A stretch of DNA of 12,058 nucleotides. Origin: Sulfuritalea sp. (GTDB taxonomy: Bacteria; Pseudomonadota; Gammaproteobacteria; Burkholderiales; Rhodocyclaceae). Position numbers and translations under genes: made by a program. The stretch spans positions 1 through 12,058 of the forward strand of contig JAPLRA010000117.1 of the NCBI GenBank assembly GCA_026399445.1, read 5' to 3'. The notes below the pieces were generated by a model that was not told where the DNA came from, did no database searches, and was given only the letters and a program-made list of their open reading frames with translations. Numbering within the stretch: the stretch's first letter is position 1; each line of letters starts with the position of its first letter. Positions 1 to 5,968 of the stretch are shown here, piece by piece.

Positions 1-276
1 GATCCGGTGCGGCGTGCCGGGCGGAATCAGCACCGTATCGCCAGCGCCGACTTTAATGCAGGCGTCGCCCAGCGTCATGATGCCGCTGCCGGCCGTGACG
101 TGGCACAGCTCTTCCGTGACCTTGTGGCGATGGCTTTGAGTCCGCTGCCCCGGCTGCACGGTGGCTTCGGCGAGGCTTTGCTGGCGGTTGCCATGGACCG
201 AGGGATGCATCAGTTCGCGGATTTCGGAACCGTCTCTGGTGATGTAGGCGGGTATCTCGTCGCAACGCGTTCTCAT
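1..276 (-). CDS. Cupin-domain protein, C-terminus beyond the window edge (partial)
   Basis: Reading leftward from an ATG at 276-274, 92 codons are open to the edge. The visible part is a small single-domain cupin. A first cupin motif lies around residues 50-65 (SHRHK, then EELCHVTAGSG), and a second begins near residues 77-92 (VGAGDTVLIPPG, then TPHRI). The HxH plus E pattern is the usual metal-binding set of the family. Relatives are mannose-6-phosphate isomerase-like cupins of about 110-120 residues, so only some 20-30 residues should be missing. The ATG overlaps the TGA of the upstream amidase gene by four bases (ATGA), which implies translational coupling. The substrate cannot be told from sequence. 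The cupin fold is well supported and any specific role is unknown. Confidence 0.85.
   Translation of the reverse strand, partial: MRTRCDEIPAYITRDGSEIRELMHPSVHGNRQQSLAEATVQPGQRTQSHRHKVTEELCHVTAGSGIMTLGDACIKVGAGDTVLIPPGTPHRI
33..54 (+). repeat. 22-base dispersed repeat, copy inside the cupin gene
   Basis: It is an exact 22-base match to 4582-4603 in the same orientation. Here it lies antisense within the cupin coding sequence, where the minus strand encodes the conserved KVGAGDT motif. Coding constraint alone could therefore explain this copy, but not the identity with an intergenic site. Confidence 0.5.
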
Positions 277-1007
277 TCGCGCGCTACCTTCTTCTGCAGC
301 AGGCAGTGCAACAGGGCTTGCTCTGCCGGGGCGAGTGCGGCGTCGTTGTCGCTCGCCGCGAAATGGCGGCGGAAGGCCGCGCGCGCGGCGGCCGGCGCGG
401 CGATGTCATAGCCCAGTGCCTGCAGGCCCAGCATCGTGTCGAAGCCGGCGGGAGGGATCGGCGGTGGCGCTTCGCACCACAGCCCGAAGCCATGCGCGGC
501 CAGTCGTTGCCACGGGAACAATCGGCTCGGATCGACCTTGCGTCCCGGCGCGATGTCGCCATGGGCCAGAAAGTTCGCCGCCGGAATCGGATAGCGCGTG
601 CGCAGATTGTCGAGCAAGGCCAGCAGGGCGACGATCTGCGCTTCGGCGAACTCTTCCTCGCCGGTGTTGTCGAGCTCGATGCCGATCGAGGCCGAGTTGA
701 GGTCGGTGCTGCCGCCCCACCAGGACTCGCCGGCGTGCCAGGCGCGCGAAGCTTCATCCACCAGTTGCATGAGGGCGCCATCGCGGCCGATCAGGTAATG
801 GGCGCTAACCTTGCGCTGCGGGTCGGTCAGTGTCGCCAGCGCCTTGGCGGCGTTGTCGTTGGTGGTCTGGTGCAGGATGACGAAGTTTGGCCGGCGCTGG
901 TCGAAGTTTGGCGAGGGCTGCCAGAGTGCGCCGCGTCCCTGGCCCGCAGGCAGCGGTGCGCAGGCGGTGAGTGTTGCCAGCAGGAGGACGGCAAGCCCGC
1001 GCAGCAT
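273..1007 (-). CDS. AmiD-like N-acetylmuramoyl-L-alanine amidase, lipoprotein (Amidase_2)
   Basis: This is a zinc amidase of 244 residues that should cleave the MurNAc-L-Ala bond in peptidoglycan or its fragments. Residues 1-16 form a lipoprotein signal with lipobox LTAC (Cys16), so the mature protein is predicted to be anchored in the envelope, as E. coli AmiD is in the outer membrane. Zinc ligands fit His46 (ILHQT), His149 (AHGDIAPG) and Asp159 (KVDP), with Glu111 in SIGIELDN near the active site. From about residue 178 the C-terminus looks like a peptidoglycan-binding helical domain (GLQALGYDI). The lipobox separates it from the cytoplasmic recycling enzyme AmpD. The start is an ATG 12 bp after the upstream zinc-ribbon gene, and the stop overlaps the cupin start. 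The family call is strong; the AmiD subtype rests on the lipobox and the extra domain. Confidence 0.9.
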   Translation of the reverse strand: MLRGLAVLLLATLTACAPLPAGQGRGALWQPSPNFDQRRPNFVILHQTTNDNAAKALATLTDPQRKVSAHYLIGRDGALMQLVDEASRAWHAGESWWGGSTDLNSASIGIELDNTGEEEFAEAQIVALLALLDNLRTRYPIPAANFLAHGDIAPGRKVDPSRLFPWQRLAAHGFGLWCEAPPPIPPAGFDTMLGLQALGYDIAAPAAARAAFRRHFAASDNDAALAPAEQALLHCLLQKKVARE

Positions 1008-1019
1008 GAACGGCGGCTA

Positions 1020-1244
1020 TCAGGGTGTGACGATCGGCTTGCTCAGGCGCGCCCGGCTTTGCGCCTCGGACTTGTTCATCTCCGACACCTGGCGGCCATA
1101 GGCTTCGCGCGCGGCCTGGCCCTGGCGGGTCGCCTCGATGCTGCGGATGCAGCGCCAGCGCTTGCCGGCCTTGGTTTCGATCTGTCGCATCTCCGATTTC
1201 GGGTGATGCTGACGACAGTGGTAGCAGAATGCGGTTTCAGCCAT
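1020..1244 (-). CDS. Small zinc-ribbon-like hypothetical protein (74 aa)
   Basis: The chosen start is the ATG at 1244, giving 74 residues that begin MAETAFCYHCRQHH. A longer open frame continues upstream, but it lacks family-like features and would run through the predicted promoter. Near the N-terminus there is a CxxC pair (Cys7, Cys10) followed by His13-His14, and a later Cys in the KRWRCIRSIEA stretch. This could make one small metal-binding ribbon. The rest is basic and polar with no membrane segment. I do not recognise a named family. It is the first gene of a likely three-gene operon with the AmiD-like amidase and the cupin. Function is unknown. Confidence 0.7.
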   Translation of the reverse strand: MAETAFCYHCRQHHPKSEMRQIETKAGKRWRCIRSIEATRQGQAAREAYGRQVSEMNKSEAQSRARLSKPIVTP

Positions 1245-1274
1245 GCGCAGGGACTCAAGCGATTTAACAGGCAG

Positions 1275-1280
1275 ATTGTA
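1275..1280 (-). promoter_or_regulatory. Candidate -10 box for the zinc-ribbon/amidase/cupin operon
   Basis: On the minus strand the sequence reads TACAAT, one base from the sigma70 -10 consensus. It would place the transcription start near 1268, about 24 bases before the ATG at 1244. No good -35 box lies at the standard distance, so this is a weak call based on the -10 and its position alone. Confidence 0.35.
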
Positions 1281-1288
1281 GACCGACT

Positions 1289-1297
1289 TGCGATAAT
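1289..1297 (+). promoter_or_regulatory. Candidate extended -10 promoter for the 3'-5' exonuclease
   Basis: The sequence TGCGATAAT has the TGn extension followed by a GATAAT -10 box, a combination that can work without a -35 element. The predicted start is near 1304, leaving about 90 untranslated bases before the TTG at 1395. It lies just upstream of, and back to back with, the minus-strand TACAAT box. An in-frame ATG at 1296 would sit inside this promoter, which argues against that ATG being the exonuclease start. Confidence 0.35.
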
Positions 1298-1394
1298 GCT
1301 TGCGCAAGCGCGAAGCACTCCGCAGCCCCGGTTCAAGACAAAGGCGATTCCGGTACGCGGCTCGGGCAGAGAATTCCCACCTGGCGAACACACC

Positions 1395-2024
1395 TTGGAC
1401 ACCTCCTCAAACACTGAAATTGTTCCGGAACTGCCTGTTTATGAAGGGGTAGCCGTCACCGACGTGGTGCTTGTCACCTCGGCGAATGTTGCCGCCGAGG
1501 CCCTGCGGGTGCTTCTGGCGCAGGAGGTCATCGGCTTCGACACGGAATCGAAGCCGACCTTCAGCAAGGGTGAAATATCCACCGGGCCGCACCTGATCCA
1601 GCTCGCCACCGAGCCGCGGGTCTACCTTTTCCAGGTCGATCGGCTGTTCGATCCGGAGGGCATGAAGGTCCTTCTCGAATCGAAACAGGTCCTGAAGGTG
1701 GGCTTCGGGCTCGACAGCGATCTTGCGCAACTGCGATCGCGCCTGGGCATCGAGGCGCAGAATGTTCTCGATCTTTCGCGTGAGCTGCGCAGCGAAACAC
1801 GCAACCAGAGCCTTGGCGCGAAGACTGCCGTGGCGCGCTACTTCGGCAAGCGCCTGCAGAAATCCAAGCGGACAACCACTTCCAACTGGGCCAATCCGCG
1901 GCTGACCGAACGTCAGATGCTTTACGCCGCCAATGACGCGCAAGTCGCGCTTCGGGTCTATCACGCGGCCCTGCTGTCCGGTTCGCTTCAGGCTTTCTTG
2001 GCGCGCGGATGTGCCGCGTCGTAG
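1395..2024 (+). CDS. RNase D-like 3'-5' exonuclease (DEDDy family)
   Basis: The protein is a stand-alone DNA_pol_A_exo1 / RNase D-type exonuclease domain of about 209 residues. Numbered from the TTG at 1395, motif I is GFDTESKP (Asp49, Glu51), motif II lies in VGFGLDSDL (Asp107/Asp109) and motif III is YAANDA (Tyr177, Asp181). All acidic metal ligands and the tyrosine of the DEDDy class are present. Relatives carry only 20-40 residues before motif I, so TTG 1395 is preferred although no clear Shine-Dalgarno precedes it. ATG 1296 is in frame but would add about 33 atypical residues. There is no HRDC domain, so it is not full-length RNase D. The natural substrate (tRNA, other RNA or DNA) cannot be told. 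The last 37 bases overlap the convergent end of xerC. Confidence 0.85.
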   Translation: MDTSSNTEIVPELPVYEGVAVTDVVLVTSANVAAEALRVLLAQEVIGFDTESKPTFSKGEISTGPHLIQLATEPRVYLFQVDRLFDPEGMKVLLESKQVLKVGFGLDSDLAQLRSRLGIEAQNVLDLSRELRSETRNQSLGAKTAVARYFGKRLQKSKRTTTSNWANPRLTERQMLYAANDAQVALRVYHAALLSGSLQAFLARGCAAS

Positions 2025-2893
2025 ATCTTCGCCAGATGCTGAAAATCCAGATGCGTATAGATCTGCGTCGCAGCGATACTGGCGTGGCCGAGCATTTCCT
2101 GCACCGCGCGCAGGTCGCCGGAGGATTGCAGCACGTGTGAGGCGAAGGAGTGGCGCAGCATGTGGGGATGCACATGCACGCCGACGCCCTGCCGCTGCGC
2201 CCATTGCGCGAGACGGCTTTCCACCTGCCGCGGCGTGAGGCGCGTGCCGTTGCGGCCGAGGAACAGCGCCGGCTGCTCGTCGCGCAGGAATTGCGGGCGC
2301 AGTTTCAGCCACGCCTGCAGTGCCGTGAGCGCCTTGTCGCCCACCGGCACCTTGCGCGTCTTCTGCCGCTTGCCGGTGACGGTGACTTCACCGGCATCCA
2401 GGTCAAGTCCGCCGGGCCAGTCGAGGCCCACCAGTTCGGACAGGCGCAGGCCGGAGGAATAGAACAGTTCGAATATCGCCGCGTCGCGCACCTGCAGCGA
2501 ATCATTTGCCAAACTCGCATTTGGTAGCGTCGCCGGTCCGTCGAGCAGGGCCGCGGCCTGGTCGATGCCGAGCGCCTTGGGCAGCGCGCGCGGTCGCTTC
2601 GGCGCACGCAAACCGTCGGCCGGATTCAGGGCGATCACGCCGCGCCGCGCCAGCCAGGCGTAATAGCTGCGCCAGGCGGATAGCGTGCGCGCGATCGAGC
2701 GCGGCGCGAGCTCCTGCGCATGCAGCTGCATCAGGCCGCGCCGTAGTTGCGGGGTCTTCAACTCCGACAGCTCGGTACCCGCCGCCAGATCGGTCAGGCG
2801 AACAAGGTCGCGGCGATAGGCGTCGAGCGTATGCGGACTGGCACGCCGCTGGATTTCAAGCTCGGTGAGAAAGCCCTCGACCGAGGCGTCCAT
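1988..2893 (-). CDS. xerC: Tyrosine recombinase XerC
   Basis: This is a tyrosine site-specific recombinase of 301 residues, the usual XerC length. With XerD it resolves chromosome dimers at dif during division. The N-terminal SAM-like core-binding domain covers about residues 1-95 (SPHTLDAYRRDL). The catalytic domain carries Arg150 (SGLRLSEL), Lys175 (GKRQKTR), His244 and Arg247 (HMLRHSFASH), His270 (LGHASI) and nucleophile Tyr279 (IYTHLD), so the set is complete. The start is the ATG at 2893; an in-frame TTG at 2911 would add six residues. A short insertion of about ten residues (around 122-132) precedes the catalytic Arg segment. The dapF-DUF484-xerC order is conserved in many proteobacteria and supports XerC over XerD or a phage integrase. 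A 157-bp repeat-bearing gap separates it from DUF484. Confidence 0.94.
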   Translation of the reverse strand: MDASVEGFLTELEIQRRASPHTLDAYRRDLVRLTDLAAGTELSELKTPQLRRGLMQLHAQELAPRSIARTLSAWRSYYAWLARRGVIALNPADGLRAPKRPRALPKALGIDQAAALLDGPATLPNASLANDSLQVRDAAIFELFYSSGLRLSELVGLDWPGGLDLDAGEVTVTGKRQKTRKVPVGDKALTALQAWLKLRPQFLRDEQPALFLGRNGTRLTPRQVESRLAQWAQRQGVGVHVHPHMLRHSFASHVLQSSGDLRAVQEMLGHASIAATQIYTHLDFQHLAKIYDAAHPRAKKA

Positions 2894-2924
2894 GACATTA
2901 ACGTGAAACAACCCGTTCGGAGCG

Positions 2925-2958
2925 ACTGGTGATAGTCGAGCGAAGCGAGCTGACCAGT
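2925..2958. repeat. Short inverted repeat in the DUF484-xerC gap
   Basis: The segment is bounded by perfect 6-base inverted ends, ACTGGT at 2925-2930 and ACCAGT at 2953-2958. The interior holds the direct-repeat run GAGCGAAGCGAGC. Such palindromic pieces are typical of extragenic repeats. It lies in the 157-bp gap just before xerC, and its role is unknown. Confidence 0.45.
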
Positions 2959-2960
2959 AG

Positions 2961-2992
2961 CCCCGCCCTGGGGCGGGGATGGGGGTGGGGGG
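2961..2992 (+). repeat. GC hairpin overlapping a four-tract G-quadruplex motif
   Basis: Positions 2961-2978 form a hairpin (CCCCGCC, loop CTGG, GGCGGGG). The right arm runs on into four G tracts at 2970-2973, 2975-2978, 2981-2985 and 2987-2992, separated by loops of 1, 2 and 1 bases. That is a canonical short-loop G-quadruplex motif on the plus strand, which is the template strand for DUF484 and xerC. Hairpin and quadruplex would compete for the same G tracts. There is no T-run on either side, so it does not look like an intrinsic terminator. Confidence 0.6.
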
Positions 2993-3050
2993 CCTTCAAT
3001 TCGCCTTTCATGTGTTTCATCATCAGGGGTGCCGGATCACTGCATGAAAG

Positions 3051-3713
3051 TCAGGCTGCGACGCGCAGCAGCGCCGCCGAAGCCATCTCGCCGATGCGTT
3101 CCAGATACAGTGTGCCGAGCTCCGGGTAGAAGCGATGTGCTTCTTCGCTGGCCATCACCAGCAGGCCGAAGCAGACGCCGCCGGATTCGCGCAGCGGCAC
3201 CTGGGTCATCGAGCGCAGATGCGTTGCGTTGTCGCCGAACCAGGCCAGCGATTCCTGCCCGGTCACGGTTCCGCAGTAGGGCCGCTGCAGGCTTGAGGTG
3301 AAGGCCTTGACGGTGTCGGCGACGGCGTCGAATTCGTGGCTGTCACCCTGGCCGGCGCCCCACAGGCGCAGCGTGACATGCGGCACGGCAAAGGCGCCGC
3401 CCAGATGCGAATACAGGGCGCGCACCACCGAGGCCTGGTCGGTGGCGGCGATCAGTGCTACCGCAAGTCCGTGCACCTTTTCGGAGATGGAGTCGTTCTC
3501 CTCGCCGAAACCGATCAGGTCGGCCAGCTTGGCTTCGAGCGCGCGCACCTTGTCGCGCAGGTTGAACAGCTGCTTTTCGGTGATCGAGATGGCCCGCCCG
3601 CTGTGCGGATCGGGCAGGGTCACCAGCGCCAGCGTTTCAGCGTACTGGTCGAAAAATTCCGGGTGATCGTGGAGATAGCGCGCGACGTCTTCCGATTTCA
3701 TATCAGCTCTCAT
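3051..3713 (-). CDS. DUF484 family protein
   Basis: The protein of 220 residues matches the DUF484 family: a short N-terminal helical region (DVARYLHDHPEFFDQYAE, about residues 9-26), a conserved segment ending in an ISITEKQLFNLRDKV-type helix, then a GAF-like C-terminal domain (about 75-218). The family has no established biochemical activity. It is consistently found between dapF and xerC, as here. The ATG at 3713 overlaps the dapF stop by four bases (ATGA). A second ATG at 3701 (MKSEDVARY) fits the usual family N-terminus and has a GAGAG sequence at a suitable distance, so either start is possible. No membrane segment or catalytic motif is visible. Confidence 0.88.
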   Translation of the reverse strand: MRADMKSEDVARYLHDHPEFFDQYAETLALVTLPDPHSGRAISITEKQLFNLRDKVRALEAKLADLIGFGEENDSISEKVHGLAVALIAATDQASVVRALYSHLGGAFAVPHVTLRLWGAGQGDSHEFDAVADTVKAFTSSLQRPYCGTVTGQESLAWFGDNATHLRSMTQVPLRESGGVCFGLLVMASEEAHRFYPELGTLYLERIGEMASAALLRVAA

Positions 3714-4567
3714 GTCAGGTTGTTCGGGAGTTCGATTTCAGCGGTGAAGACGGTGGTCGCCGGGCCGGTCATCATGACTGGCTGCGGAGCATTGTTCGTC
3801 GCGCCATCCCAGGCGATCGAGAGATCGCCGCCGCGCGTGGTGACGCGCACCGGCGAATCCAGCAGGCCGCGGCGGATACCCGCTACCACGGCGGCACAGG
3901 CGCCCGTGCCGCAGGCAAGGGTTTCGCCCGCGCCGCGCTCATGCACCCTCAGGCGGATGGCATGGCGGTCGAGCACCTGCATGAAGCCGGCGTTGACCCG
4001 GCGCGGGAAGCGCGGATGCGCTTCGATCAGCGGGCCAAGCTGGGCCACCGGCGCCGCATCGACGTCGGCCACGACCTGCACCGCATGCGGATTGCCCATC
4101 GAGACCACGCTGATGTCGATCTGCTTTCCGGCCACGTCGAGCGGCTGCACCACGGCATCCGTGCTGCTGTCGAAGGGAATTTCGGCCGGCAGGAAGTGCG
4201 GCGCGCCCATGTCCACGGTGACCTGCCCGTTGGACTCCAGGCGCAGCGTGATCAGGCCGGACTGTGTCTCGACGCGAATCTCGCGTTTTTGCGTCAGGCC
4301 CTGCTCATGGACGAAGCGTACGAAGCAGCGCGCGCCGTTGCCGCACTGTTCCACCTCGCCGCCGTCGGCATTGAAAATGCGGTAGCGGAAATCGACGCCG
4401 GGCGTGCCGGTCTTCTCGACCACCAGCAACTGGTCGCAGCCGATGCCGAAGTGGCGGTCGGCGAGAAAGCGTACCTGTGCCGGCGTCGGCACGAAATTTT
4501 GGCTGATGGCGTCGAGCACGACGAAATCGTTGCCGAGACCATGCATTTTGGTGAAGCGGATCTTCAT
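3710..4567 (-). CDS. dapF: Diaminopimelate epimerase
   Basis: DapF converts LL-diaminopimelate to meso-diaminopimelate without a cofactor, supplying lysine and peptidoglycan cross-links in the cytoplasm. The protein has 285 residues, close to the family norm. It starts with the diagnostic MKIRFTKMHGLGNDFVV. The two catalytic cysteines are Cys75 (EQCGNGARC) and Cys219 (LACGTGACA), each in its conserved setting, and NADGGEVEQ and GNPHAV are also present. The ATG at 4567 is preceded by only a weak GG-rich ribosome site. It lies 48 bp after lpxL 1 on the same strand and overlaps DUF484 by four bases. The gap upstream contains one copy of a 22-base dispersed repeat. The call is secure. Confidence 0.97.
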   Translation of the reverse strand: MKIRFTKMHGLGNDFVVLDAISQNFVPTPAQVRFLADRHFGIGCDQLLVVEKTGTPGVDFRYRIFNADGGEVEQCGNGARCFVRFVHEQGLTQKREIRVETQSGLITLRLESNGQVTVDMGAPHFLPAEIPFDSSTDAVVQPLDVAGKQIDISVVSMGNPHAVQVVADVDAAPVAQLGPLIEAHPRFPRRVNAGFMQVLDRHAIRLRVHERGAGETLACGTGACAAVVAGIRRGLLDSPVRVTTRGGDLSIAWDGATNNAPQPVMMTGPATTVFTAEIELPNNLT

Positions 4568-4581
4568 CCGGCCAGAATACG

Positions 4582-4603
4582 CCGTATCGCCAGCGCCGAC
4601 TTT
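4582..4603 (+). repeat. 22-base dispersed repeat, intergenic copy
   Basis: This copy fills much of the 48-bp gap between lpxL 1 and dapF. It begins CCGTATCGCC and ends GCGCCGACTTT, and is identical over 22 bases to 33-54. A copy at 5285-5306 differs by one base. Confidence 0.55.
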
Positions 4604-4615
4604 CGGGAATTGGGG

Positions 4616-5476
4616 TCAATAAACCCCTTGTTCCCCCGGCGGACGTGTCTTGAAGCGCTTGTGCAGCCAGTAATACTGCTCGGGCGACTTCAGCGCTTCG
4701 GTTTCGATGAAGGCGTTGAGGCGCCGGGCGTTGCCTGCGTCGTCATCGCCCGGAAAATTCGTCCATGGCTCGCCCACGCTGGCGACATAGCCGCCCGAAG
4801 TCATGCGGGTCACTACCGGAATCACCGTCGCTCCGGTGAGTTTGGCGAGGCGCGCAAGGCCGGTGATGGTTGCCGTCTGCACGCCGAAAAATGGCACGAA
4901 AACGGATTCCTTCGGGCCGTAGTCCATATCCGGGGAATAGTGGAAGAAGCGGCCCTCCTTCATCGCCTTGAGGGCGCGGCGGGTGCCTTCCTGGCGCGAA
5001 GCCAGGGCGCAGTTGCCGAAGCGCAGGCGGCCGTCGTTCATCGCCGCCTCGAAGACGCGGTTCTTCTGGTGCGTGTAGATCGCCACCAGACCATGCTCCA
5101 GCGCCAGCCTGATCCAGCCGGCATCGATGCCGACGAAATGCGGTACCAGCAGGATCACCGGCTTGCCCTTGTATGCCACGAGCTTCTCGCCGCCCTCGAG
5201 CCGCACCAGGCGCCGGATGCGCTCCGGCGAGGCATGCCACCAGAGCCCGAGTTCGAGGAAGCTGCGGCCGAATGCCATGAAGTGCCGTCTCGCCAGCGCC
5301 GACTTTTCCGCTACGGACAACTCCGGAAAGCACAGGCCGAGATTGGTCAGCGTGACGTGGCGGCGCTCGCCGACCGCAGCGTAGAGCAACAGGCCGAGGC
5401 CGCGCCCGAGCGCCGCCAGCAGCGGCAGCGGCAGCCAGTGCAGCAGCCACATGATCACCAGCACGACACGCGTCAC
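4616..5476 (-). CDS. Lipid A late acyltransferase, LpxL/HtrB family (copy 1)
   Basis: This is a membrane-anchored acyltransferase of 286 residues that adds a secondary acyl chain to a lipid A precursor from acyl-ACP at the inner membrane. One hydrophobic N-terminal segment (about residues 4-35) is the anchor. The catalytic HX4D motif is His113-Asp118 in VPHFVGIDAG. The conserved FHYSPDMDYG, FFGVQTATITGLARLA and C-terminal PEQYYWLHKRFKTRP blocks follow, all typical of LpxL/LpxM. The start is a GTG at 5476, one base after the stop of the small membrane protein, so translation may be coupled. It differs clearly from copy 2, which has HX4E, so the two probably act at different positions or with different chains. 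Which of LpxL, LpxM or LpxP it matches cannot be decided here. Confidence 0.93.
   Translation of the reverse strand: MTRVVLVIMWLLHWLPLPLLAALGRGLGLLLYAAVGERRHVTLTNLGLCFPELSVAEKSALARRHFMAFGRSFLELGLWWHASPERIRRLVRLEGGEKLVAYKGKPVILLVPHFVGIDAGWIRLALEHGLVAIYTHQKNRVFEAAMNDGRLRFGNCALASRQEGTRRALKAMKEGRFFHYSPDMDYGPKESVFVPFFGVQTATITGLARLAKLTGATVIPVVTRMTSGGYVASVGEPWTNFPGDDDAGNARRLNAFIETEALKSPEQYYWLHKRFKTRPPGEQGVY
5285..5306 (+). repeat. 22-base dispersed repeat, one-mismatch copy inside lpxL 1
   Basis: It matches 21 of 22 bases of the copies at 33-54 and 4582-4603, in the same orientation; the difference is at 5289. On the minus strand it encodes KSALARR of the acyltransferase. Confidence 0.45.
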
Positions 5477-5477
5477 G

Positions 5478-5696
5478 TCAGCCCGCCGTGCTTGGCGGCT
5501 CCTCGCGCATCAGGCGCAGCATCAGGAACAGGCCGATCACGGCGTTTGCCACGGCCGCTGCCGCCACCGCCAGCGCCGGCAGCGGCGCCAGGTCATAGTT
5601 GCGGGCAATCCAGGCCAGTGCGGTCGACAAGAGGTTGAACCCGATCAGCAGCCAGAAAACCGGGTTTCGCGGCCGGTAAATTTTCGACAGCTTCAT
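5478..5696 (-). CDS. Small two-helix membrane protein (72 aa)
   Basis: The 72-residue protein has a basic N-terminus (MKLSKIYRPRN), a first hydrophobic segment at about 13-31 (FWLLIGFNLLSTALAWIA), a short polar turn, a second at about 37-62 rich in Ala and Leu, and a charged tail (RLMREEPPSTAG). The pattern predicts a small inner-membrane hairpin. I do not recognise a family. Its ATG overlaps the stop of the HicB-like gene by four bases (ATGA), and its stop lies one base before the GTG of lpxL 1. It is therefore embedded in the operon, and a role linked to lipid A acylation or to the toxin-antitoxin block is possible but unproven. Confidence 0.75.
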   Translation of the reverse strand: MKLSKIYRPRNPVFWLLIGFNLLSTALAWIARNYDLAPLPALAVAAAAVANAVIGLFLMLRLMREEPPSTAG

Positions 5697-5941
5697 GCTC
5701 CGCGCGCGCCGGCCGGCGGCGCCACCAGACGCTCGCGCCGCTTCGCCTTGCTGGGTTCTGGAAACTCGATGCCTTCGATCATGTAGGTGGCGAATACCTC
5801 GTCCATAGCGTCGGTCGCCTGCTCCAGCGCATCCTGCTCGGTATCGCCCTGGGTGATGAGTTGCGGCAGGTCGCGACAGGTGACGACGAATCCGCCTTCT
5901 TCAGCGGGCGTAAGCAGAACAGGATATTGAAAGCGATTCAT
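5693..5941 (-). CDS. HicB-like protein without HicA (short, 82 aa)
   Basis: The protein begins MNRFQYPVLLTPAEEGGF and continues with VVTCRDLPQLITQGDTEQDALE. This is the degenerate RNase H-like fold of HicB antitoxins (UPF0150), about residues 1-58. Ordinary HicB proteins go on into a helix-turn-helix or ribbon-helix-helix DNA-binding domain. Here only a short basic tail follows (KAKRRERLV), so it may be a truncated or single-domain form. The start is set by a strong GGGGAGG ribosome site five bases upstream of the ATG at 5941. No HicA toxin is visible on either side; the upstream neighbour is a PIN toxin 27 bp away. It may be an orphan antitoxin or a small regulator recruited to the operon. 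Confidence 0.82.
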   Translation of the reverse strand: MNRFQYPVLLTPAEEGGFVVTCRDLPQLITQGDTEQDALEQATDAMDEVFATYMIEGIEFPEPSKAKRRERLVAPPAGARGA

Positions 5942-5946
5942 GATTG

Positions 5947-5953
5947 CCTCCCC
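5947..5953 (-). promoter_or_regulatory. Strong ribosome binding site of the HicB-like gene
   Basis: GGGGAGG on the minus strand lies five bases before the ATG at 5941. It is the best Shine-Dalgarno sequence I noticed in the window, and it fixes the start of the HicB-like gene over a TTG at 5965. Confidence 0.75.
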
Positions 5954-5968
5954 GATATCCATCAACGA

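Noticed and set aside
306..1394. N-terminal extension of the exonuclease frame over the amidase gene
   Set aside because: The frame is open but antisense to an AmiD-like gene with intact motifs; exonuclease homology begins only after about 1400.
1988..2893. Phage or integron integrase marking a mobile element
   Set aside because: The dapF-DUF484-xerC order and 301-residue length identify the housekeeping XerC, and no attachment site repeats flank it.
3941..5638. Plus-strand open frame of 565 codons across dapF and lpxL 1
   Set aside because: It is antisense to two well-recognised genes, has low-complexity Arg/Ala/His-rich translation with no family features, and is a common by-product of high GC content.
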